Below are positions 1 through 5,600 of a stretch of DNA of 8,427 nucleotides, piece by piece. The stretch is from CAZYSK01 sp964649415 (GTDB lineage: Bacteria > Chloroflexota > Anaerolineae > B4-G1). Under the pieces are notes generated by a model, which saw nothing but the letters and a program-made list of their open reading frames with translations, was not told the origin of the DNA and made no database searches. How positions within the stretch are numbered: the first letter of the stretch is position 1; each line of letters starts with the position of its first letter. The position numbers and the translations under genes are program-made. The stretch is taken from assembly GCA_964649415.1 (NCBI GenBank), contig CAZYSK010000150.1, positions 1 through 8,427 of the forward strand, in the 5' to 3' direction.

Positions 1-21
1 TCCGCTTGCCCTGCCGCTCCC

Positions 22-50
22 TTTATATCCGCGTGTTCTGCTTCGAACAC
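22..50 (-). promoter_or_regulatory. Candidate operator palindrome next to a leftward -10-like box
   Basis: GTGTTC (33-38) and GAACAC (45-50) form a perfect 6-bp inverted repeat around a 6-base centre. On the minus strand a TATAAA hexamer (22-27) lies just downstream of it. Together they could be a repressor site over a promoter for a gene left of the window. No good -35 hexamer is seen at 17-18 bp, and no coding sequence is visible in 1-203, so this is a weak call from layout alone. Confidence 0.2.
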
Positions 51-58
51 CCGGGAGA

Positions 59-202
59 AGTCCGGAGTCGGAAGTCGGGGGTCCGAAGTCGACCGTCAAA
101 CGTCAAGCGTCAAGCGTCAAACGTCGTGCGTCAAGCTTCATAGACAACGTCGCGCGCCATCACGCAACACGCAACACGGAGCACGCATCACGCAACACGG
201 TC
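59..202. repeat. Heptad-repeat mosaic at the 3' side of the dehydrogenase gene
   Basis: Bases 59-135 read as eleven consecutive 7-mers in one register, each carrying GTC at positions 2-4. They begin AGTCCGG, AGTCGGA, AGTCGGG and drift to CGTCAAA and CGTCAAG. A unique connector follows (136-160). Bases 161-202 are six 7-mers of the form CACGNNN (CACGCAA, CACGGAG, CACGCAT, CACGGTC). The last unit ends one base before the minus-strand stop codon at 204-206. No convincing reading frame is present. The layout resembles the heptameric short tandem repeats (STRR) described in cyanobacteria, although the sequences here are different. Confidence 0.85.
131..178 (+). repeat. Left copy of a 48-bp inverted repeat pair
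   Basis: This segment matches the reverse complement of 2481-2528 at 46 of 48 positions by eye. It spans the end of the GTC-type heptads, the 25-base connector (136-160) and the start of the CACG heptads. With its partner it brackets the dehydrogenase and protease genes in opposite orientation. It may be a dispersed repeat family rather than a mobile element: there is no transposase or target-site duplication. Confidence 0.85.
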
Positions 203-203
203 C

Positions 204-1226
204 TCAGTTCCCGACCTCGATCAAGACCTTGAGCGCGTGGCGGCGGTCGTCGGCGGTGGCGAAGGCCTCGGCGGCCTGGGCCAGGGGGAAGCGGTGCGAG
301 ATGAGGGAATCGACGTCCACCTTGCCGTCGCGCACGAGCGCCAGAGCGGTGGAGAAATCGTCGCCGGCGTACATCAGCGTGCCCACCAGCTCCAGCTCCC
401 GGTCCTGCACCAGGTCCAGGCTGAGCGGGACCTCCTCCTCGAAGACGCCGGCGAGCACGATGCGGGTGCCCTTGCGCGCCACCCGGACGGCCTCGCGAGC
501 CGTGGCGGCGACGCCGACGCACTCGATGATGACGTCAGCCCGGTCGGGCCCGAAGGCCTCCTCCAGCGCCTGCGCCAGGTCCGTGGCCTGGGGATTGACG
601 GCGTGATCGGCGCCCAGCCGTTGGGCCAGGTCGAGCCGGTCCTGGAGCAGGTCGCTGATCATCACCTGGCCGGCACCGGCGGCCCGGGCGGCCTGCAAGG
701 TCATCAGGCCAATGGTGCCCGCGCCCAGCACCAGCACGTTCGCGCCGGGCGCGAACTGGGCCACGCGCACGGCGTGGACGCCCACGGCCAGCGGCTCGAC
801 CATGGCGGCCTGGTCCCACGTCATCCCATCCGGCAGGGCGAGCACCTTGCAGGCGGGTACGGCGATGTAGTCGGCCATGGCGCCGACGGTCTGGCACCCG
901 ATGACGCGCAGGCTGTCGCAGATGTTGTAGCGCCCGTGGGTGCAGTTGTAGCAGGTGCCGCAGACGAGGGACGGTTCGACGGTGACGCGCTGGCCGGGGA
1001 CGAAGTCCGCCACGCCGGCCCCCACCGCCGCGACCGTGCCGGCGAACTCGTGGCCCGGGACGACGGGCAGGTCGATGAAGGGATGCCGGCCGTGGTAGGC
1101 GTGCAGGTCGGAGCCGCAGACGCCGACGCGGGCGACCCGGATCAGGATCTCGTCCGCCCCCGGTTCGGGACGCGGCGCGTCGATCAGGCGGATGTCCTCG
1201 GGGGCGTGCAGTTCAGCTTGTCGCAT
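204..1226 (-). CDS. Zinc-dependent medium-chain alcohol/polyol dehydrogenase (sorbitol/threonine dehydrogenase-like)
   Basis: A 340-residue protein, the usual size for the zinc-containing medium-chain dehydrogenase family. These cytosolic enzymes oxidise a secondary or polyol hydroxyl with NAD(P)+. Visible catalytic-zinc features are Cys37 (VCGSD), His59-Glu60 (GHE) and Glu144 (VEPLAVGVHA). The four structural-zinc cysteines are Cys89, 92, 95 and 103. The Rossmann loop GAGTIG is at 168-173, and an acidic residue near the end of the next strand (Asp192) favours NAD+ over NADP+. The pattern is closest to sorbitol, butanediol or threonine dehydrogenases; the substrate cannot be decided. The ATG at 1226 is chosen because AAGGAG lies 8 bases upstream. 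A longer in-frame TTG start at 1265 falls inside a hairpin repeat. The gene follows the M48 gene on the same strand, 307 bases of repeats apart, and has no clear promoter of its own. Confidence 0.92.
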   Translation of the reverse strand: MRQAELHAPEDIRLIDAPRPEPGADEILIRVARVGVCGSDLHAYHGRHPFIDLPVVPGHEFAGTVAAVGAGVADFVPGQRVTVEPSLVCGTCYNCTHGRYNICDSLRVIGCQTVGAMADYIAVPACKVLALPDGMTWDQAAMVEPLAVGVHAVRVAQFAPGANVLVLGAGTIGLMTLQAARAAGAGQVMISDLLQDRLDLAQRLGADHAVNPQATDLAQALEEAFGPDRADVIIECVGVAATAREAVRVARKGTRIVLAGVFEEEVPLSLDLVQDRELELVGTLMYAGDDFSTALALVRDGKVDVDSLISHRFPLAQAAEAFATADDRRHALKVLIEVGN

Positions 1227-1234
1227 GCGTGTCT

Positions 1235-1240
1235 CTCCTT
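1235..1240 (-). promoter_or_regulatory. Ribosome binding site fixing the dehydrogenase start
   Basis: The minus strand reads AAGGAG, 8 bases before the ATG at 1226. It decides between this start and the TTG at 1265, which lies within the repeat array and has no Shine-Dalgarno sequence. Confidence 0.75.
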
Positions 1241-1253
1241 GCGAGTGCTTCTT

Positions 1254-1446
1254 GGGCGGGTACAAGACCCGCCCCTACAGGGCGACGGGGCAGGCGCGAG
1301 ACCGGCACCGGGCGGGTACAAGACCCGCCCCTACGAGATGACCAAGCAGACGCGAGACCGGCACCGGGCGGGTACAAGACCCGCCCCTACAGAGCGACGG
1401 GGCAGGCGCGAGACCGGCACCGGGCGGGTACAAGACCCGCTCCTAC
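1254..1446. repeat. Four-unit 56-bp tandem array with hairpin cores
   Basis: A 25-base core recurs at 1254, 1310, 1366 and 1422, exactly 56 bp apart. Each core is a perfect stem GGGCGGGT / ACCCGCCC around the loop ACAAG, followed by CCTAC. The fourth core has one mismatch in the right arm (CGCTC). The 31-base segments between cores share the ending GCGAGACCGGCACC. Segments 1 and 3 are nearly identical, and segment 2 differs in its first half, suggesting a 112-bp duplication. The array fills most of the M48-dehydrogenase gap. I recall this hairpin motif as a dispersed intergenic repeat in Chloroflexota and other bacteria, but cannot verify it here. Confidence 0.9.
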
Positions 1447-1463
1447 GAGGCGATGAAGTCCCG

Positions 1464-1527
1464 TCCCCGTGTCTCCTTGTCCCCTTGTCCCCGTGTCCCC
1501 TTGTCCCCTTGTCCCCCTGTCTCTTCG
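1464..1527. repeat. Octamer tandem array, G-quadruplex-like on the minus strand
   Basis: Eight 8-mers in register with consensus TCCCCTTG (variants TCCCCGTG, TCTCCTTG, TCCCCCTG, TCTCTTCG). On the minus strand, the sense strand of the flanking genes, this gives runs of four or more G separated by four-base loops ACAA or ACAC. That is a textbook quadruplex pattern. It starts 7 bases past the M48 stop codon, so it would lie in that gene's 3' untranslated RNA. Confidence 0.85.
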
Positions 1528-1533
1528 TCTCCG

Positions 1534-2370
1534 CTACCCACCAGCCACGTTCCGGTCCACGAGCGGCTGGAGGCGGCGGTACTCGGCCGAGGCGGTGTAG
1601 CGGCGCAGTTCCTCGATCCGGCGCACCGTCATGGGATGGGTGGACAGGGCCTCGCCCAGGTTGCTCAGGGCGTAGTCGTCCTCAGCCTCGATGCGCTGCA
1701 GCGCGCGCGCCAGCCCGGCCCGCGTGCGGGCGTCCGGCCCGGCCGCCAGCTTGATCAGCGCCGAGATGGCCTTGCGCGGGCTGCCACAGGCCAGCATCCC
1801 GGCCCGGTCGGCCGAGTACTCGCAGGCCCGGTTCCACCACAGGAAAGCCATGGCCAGTATGGCCGAGGCGAAGAAGGGGCTGGGAATGCCCGCCATCCCC
1901 CCGACGAGGGAGTTGAGCCAGGTGTGGCCCAGGCGCACATGGCCCAGCTCGTGGCCCACGACGAAGCGCATCTCGTCCGCGTCCATCACCCGCAGGAGCG
2001 GCGCGTTGAGGACCACGACCTGCGGGGCCAGCAGCCCAAAGGTGTAGGCGTTGAGCGTGTTGACGGGGGCGACGAAGACCTGCACGTCGTCCACCTGCAG
2101 CCGGGCGGCGCTCTCGGCCACGAGCCCGGCCAGGACGGGCGCGGACCGGGGCGCGACCCGCTGGGCGCGCTGCAGGAGCGCCTTGTGGTGCGAGCGGGTA
2201 TAGGCGTAGGAGACTAGCACCATGACGAGGATGAAGACGGCGCTCAGGCACACGGTGGCCGTGGCGGTCGCCGCGATGACAACGAGCACCAAGAGCAGGG
2301 TCAGCGCCAGTATGAGCCGCTCGCGGGGGTAGCGATAGGCCGTCGTGTTGGTGATGCGTCGGGTCGCGAT
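1534..2370 (-). CDS. M48-family membrane zinc metallopeptidase (HtpX-like)
   Basis: 278 residues if begun at the ATC at 2370; the open frame extends to a GTG at 2439 (301 residues). Two hydrophobic stretches at about residues 19-57 form an N-terminal membrane hairpin. The M48 zinc motif HELGH has its histidines at 140 and 144 and catalytic Glu141, followed by a further hydrophobic stretch (about 163-179). The third ligand is Glu184 in CEYSADRAG, and a late THPMTVRRIEEL motif is typical of the family. Such enzymes degrade misfolded or membrane proteins at the cytoplasmic membrane; the target here is unknown. The ATC start is inferred: it has GGAGG 7 bases upstream, whereas the GTG lies upstream of the predicted transcription start and its first residues are encoded by a repeat. 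No ATG, GTG or TTG is available before the first membrane segment. A sequencing error turning ATG into ATC is possible. Confidence 0.93.
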   Translation of the reverse strand: MATRRITNTTAYRYPRERLILALTLLLVLVVIAATATATVCLSAVFILVMVLVSYAYTRSHHKALLQRAQRVAPRSAPVLAGLVAESAARLQVDDVQVFVAPVNTLNAYTFGLLAPQVVVLNAPLLRVMDADEMRFVVGHELGHVRLGHTWLNSLVGGMAGIPSPFFASAILAMAFLWWNRACEYSADRAGMLACGSPRKAISALIKLAAGPDARTRAGLARALQRIEAEDDYALSNLGEALSTHPMTVRRIEELRRYTASAEYRRLQPLVDRNVAGG

Positions 2371-2377
2371 GGTGGAG

Positions 2378-2382
2378 CCTCC
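2378..2382 (-). promoter_or_regulatory. Shine-Dalgarno GGAGG before a probable ATC start
   Basis: The minus strand reads GGAGG, then CTCCACC, then ATC (2370-2368). This is the only good ribosome binding site between the predicted transcript start and the first membrane segment of the M48 protein, so it decides the start codon. Confidence 0.55.
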
Positions 2383-2417
2383 AAATGCGAATGGCGAATT
2401 GCGAATAGCGAATAGCG
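2383..2417. repeat. AATNGCG heptad array in the M48 leader
   Basis: Five 7-mers in register: AAATGCG, AATGGCG, AATTGCG, AATAGCG, AATAGCG. They sit directly upstream of the M48 Shine-Dalgarno sequence. In the longer reading from GTG they would encode a low-complexity stretch (SLFAIRNSPFAF) that looks like translated repeat rather than protein. Confidence 0.75.
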
Positions 2418-2429
2418 AATCAGATGGTA

Positions 2430-2458
2430 ATTGTAACACCCCTTGACGCGCCCGCCAA
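2430..2458 (-). promoter_or_regulatory. Sigma-70-type promoter for the M48 gene
   Basis: The minus strand has TTGGCG (2458-2453), exactly 17 bp, then TACAAT (2435-2430). These match the -35 and -10 consensus at 4/6 and 5/6. Transcription would start near 2423, giving a leader of about 50 bases that contains the AATNGCG array and GGAGG but excludes the GTG at 2439. Confidence 0.5.
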
Positions 2459-2470
2459 GTCGGCGACGGG

Positions 2471-2628
2471 TTGCGTGTTGCGTATTGCGTGTTGCGTGAT
2501 GGCGCGCGACGTTGTCAATGAAGCTTGACGTTTGACGCACGACGTTTGACGTTTGACGCACGACGTTTGACGTTTGACACACGACGTTTGACGGCTGACG
2601 TTTGACGTTTGACGTTGGAGGTTTGACG
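2471..2628. repeat. Heptad-repeat mosaic upstream of dnaE
   Basis: Four TTGCGTG-type 7-mers (2471-2498) are followed by a unique connector (2499-2523), then fifteen 7-mers in perfect register (2524-2628). The consensus is TTTGACG, with CACGACG recurring as every third unit three times, so the first nine units also have a 21-bp period. The array runs into the dnaE promoter region. Nearly every unit contains TTGACG, five of six matches to a -35 box. It is the same class of mosaic as 59-202, inverted. Confidence 0.9.
2481..2528 (-). repeat. Right copy of the 48-bp inverted repeat pair
   Basis: Reverse complement of 131-178 with two differences. The shared part covers the connector and the adjoining ends of both heptad arrays. 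The arms are separated by about 2.3 kb holding the dehydrogenase and M48 genes. Confidence 0.85.
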
Positions 2629-2644
2629 CTTGGTGTGGTATAAT
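2615..2644 (+). promoter_or_regulatory. Extended -10 promoter of dnaE, leaderless transcript likely
   Basis: A perfect TATAAT (2639-2644) is preceded by TG plus one base (2636-2638), the extended -10 form. The -35 position at 18-bp spacing is TTGGAG (2615-2620), a weak match that is a variant unit of the heptad array. The usual spacing puts the first transcribed base at about 2650-2652, one to three bases before the ATG at 2653. No Shine-Dalgarno sequence precedes that ATG. Confidence 0.65.
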
Positions 2645-2652
2645 GTCCGGCG

Positions 2653-5600
2653 ATGGCCGAGTTTGTCCACCTCCACGTGCACAGCGAATACTCGCTGCTC
2701 GACGGCCTCAGCAGTTGCCAGGAATTGACCCAGTACGCCGCCGATTTGGGCATGCCCGCGCTGGCCCTCACCGACCACGGCGTGATGTTCGGTGCGGTCC
2801 AATTCTACAAAGCGTGCCGGTCCGCGGGCATCAAGCCCGTCATCGGCATGGAGGCGTACGTGGCCCCCCGGAGCTGCCGGGATCGAGACGCGCAGCGCGA
2901 CCGCAGGCCCTACCACCTGGTGCTCCTGGCACAGAACGACGCCGGCTACCACAACCTGATGGAGCTGGCGACCGTTGCCCAACTGGAGGGCTTCTACTAC
3001 AAGCCCCGTATCGACCGGGAACTGCTGGCCGAGCACGCCGAGGGGCTGATCGTACTCTCCGGGTGTGGCTCCTCAGAGATCGCGCGCCTGATCATCGCCG
3101 GACAGATCGACGCCGCGCGCGACGTCGTCGGCTGGCATCGCGACGTCTTCCCCGGGCGCTACTACCTGGAGATCCAGGAACACGACATCCCCGAGCTGGC
3201 GCAGGTCAACCGCCAGTTGATCGCCCTGGCCCGCGAGTTCGACCTGCCGCTGGTGGCGACCAACGACGTGCACTATGCCCGGCAAGAGCAGGCCAGCATC
3301 CACGACGTGCTGCTGTGCATCCAGACGGGCAAGACGACGAACGAGCCGAAGCGCATGCGCATGGATGGCGACAGCTACTACCTGAGGAGCACCGAGGAGA
3401 TGGCGCGTCTCTTCTCCGAGGTGCCCGAGGCGCTGACGAACACGCTGCGCATCGTGGACCAGTGCGAGTTGGAGTTGGAGTTCGGCCACTACCACCTGCC
3501 CCCCTTCGAGGTGCCGGATGGTCACGACGCGCAATCCTACCTGCGCCACCTGTGCGAGGAAGGAGTGGCGCGGCGATACGAGAGCGTCACGCCGGAGATT
3601 CGCCAGCGGCTGGACTACGAGCTGGACATCATCCACCGCATGGGCTTCGACACCTACTTCCTCATCGTGTGGGACCTGTGCCGCTTCTCCCAGGAACGGA
3701 ACATCTGGTGGAACGTGCGCGGGTCGGGAGCCAGCTCCATCGTCGCCTACAGCCTCGGCGTCACCAACCTGGAGCCGCTGCACCAGGGGCTGATTTTCGA
3801 GCGCTTCCTGAACCTGGGCCGGGTGACGATGCCCGACATCGACCTGGACTATCCCGACGACCAGCGGGCGGACCTGATCCGCTACACGGTCGAGCGGTAC
3901 GGGCGCGACCAGGTGGCCCAGATCATCACGTTCGGCACGATGGGGGCCAAGGCCGCCATCCGCGACGTGGGACGAGCGCTCGACTACCCCCTGAACGAGG
4001 TGGACCGCGTCGCGCGCCTGGTGCCGGGTGGCCCAAAGGTCAAGCTCAAGGGCGCGCTGGCGGAAGTGACCGAGCTGCGAGAGCAGTACGAGACGCAGGA
4101 ACACATCCGGCGGCTGATCGACACCGCCCGGGGTGTGGAGGGGACCGTGCGCCACGCCAGCACCCATGCCGCCGGCGTCATCGTCTCCGACGTGCCCCTG
4201 GTCCGGTACGCGCCGCTGCACCGGCCCACGCGCGGGGGTGGGGATGACGAGATCGGCACGGTCACGCAGTACACCATGGAGGAACTGGAGGAGCTGGGGC
4301 TGCTGAAGGTCGACTTCCTCGGCCTCTCCACGCTGACCATCATGCGCCGCGCCTGCGAGCTGATCCGCCAGCGGCACGGCGTGGGCCTGAACCTGGAGAC
4401 CATCCCAACCGGCGACCCGGTCATCTACGACCTGCTCTCGCGCGGGGACGTGATGGGCCTGTTCCAGGTGGAGGGCGCTGGGATGCGGCGCGTGCTCATG
4501 AAGATGCAGCCGAACAAGTTCGAGCACATCATCGCCGCCATAAGCCTGTTCCGCCCCGGCCCGATGGAGCACATCGACGACTACATCGACCGCATGCACG
4601 GCCGCAAGGCGGTCGAGTACCGCCATCCCGGCCTGGAACCCATCCTGGAAGAGACCTTTGGCATCATCGTCTATCAGGAACAGATCATCCGCACGCTGAC
4701 CGACATCGCCGGCTACACCGCATCCGAGGCCGACCTGGTCCGGCGTGCCGTGAGCAAGAAGAAGAAAGCCGCGCTCCTCGAGCACCGGGCCACGTTCGTG
4801 AAGGGTGCCGTGGAGCACAGCCACATGCCGCGCGAGACGGCCGAGGCGATCTTCGGCGACATCGAGTACTTCGCCCGCTATGGCTTCAACAAGGCGCACG
4901 CCGCCGACTACGCCGTGCTCACGTGCCAGACGGCATACCTCAAGGCCAACTATCCCGTCGAGTATATGACCGCGCTGCTGACGGTCGAGCGGCACAACAC
5001 CGAGAAGGTGGGCATCCTCATCGCCGAGTGCCGCCGCATGGGCATCGAGGTCCTTCCGCCCGACGTCAACGGCTCTGGCCTGGACTTCACGATTGAGGCC
5101 AGGGGCCAGACGCCCGGGGTCGGGGGCCGGGAGCCGGAAGCCGGGGATCAGGAGGACGCAATCCGCTTCGGGCTGGGCGCGGTCAAGAACGTGGGTGAGG
5201 GACCGGTCGAGGTTATCATGGCTGCCCGAGAGGAGAGCGGCCCGTTCCGTGAACTGGACGACTTCTGTCGCCGCGTTGACCTGCGGCAGGTCAACCGGCG
5301 GGCGCTGGAGAGCCTGATCAAGGTGGGGGCCTTGCGCGCTTTCGGCACGCGCCCCCAGCTGCTCCCGATTGTGGAGCACGTCATCGGGCTCAGCGCCAGT
5401 CTGCACCGGGCGCGGGAAGTGGGGCAGATGAGCCTGTTCGGCCAGAGCACCGGCGTGTCCCTGTCCGCCGCGGAGACGCTGCTGCCCTCGCTGTCCGAAG
5501 CCCAAGACGTGCCGCAGAAGACGATCCTGGCGTGGGAGAAGGACCTGGTCGGCGTGTACATCTCGGAGCACCCCCTGGCGCAGGTCTTGACCAGGCTGCA

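Noticed and set aside
1254..1446. CRISPR-like array (25-base repeats, 31-base spacers).
   Set aside because: The spacers are near-copies of each other, the repeats are perfect short-loop hairpins, there are only four units, and no cas genes are present.
237..1754. Plus-strand open frame of about 505 codons opposite the dehydrogenase.
   Set aside because: It reads through the antisense of a clear dehydrogenase and then through hairpin and octamer repeats; the translation is low-complexity.
131..2528. Composite transposon formed by the 48-bp inverted arms.
   Set aside because: No transposase, resolvase or target-site duplication lies between or beside the arms, and the arms are internal pieces of repeat arrays rather than element ends.
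2301..3036. Minus-strand frames across the TTTGACG array encoding repeated SNVVRQT-like heptapeptides.
   Set aside because: The 21-bp superperiod of the DNA automatically yields a 7-residue repeat. There is no start signal, and the frames run into dnaE antisense.
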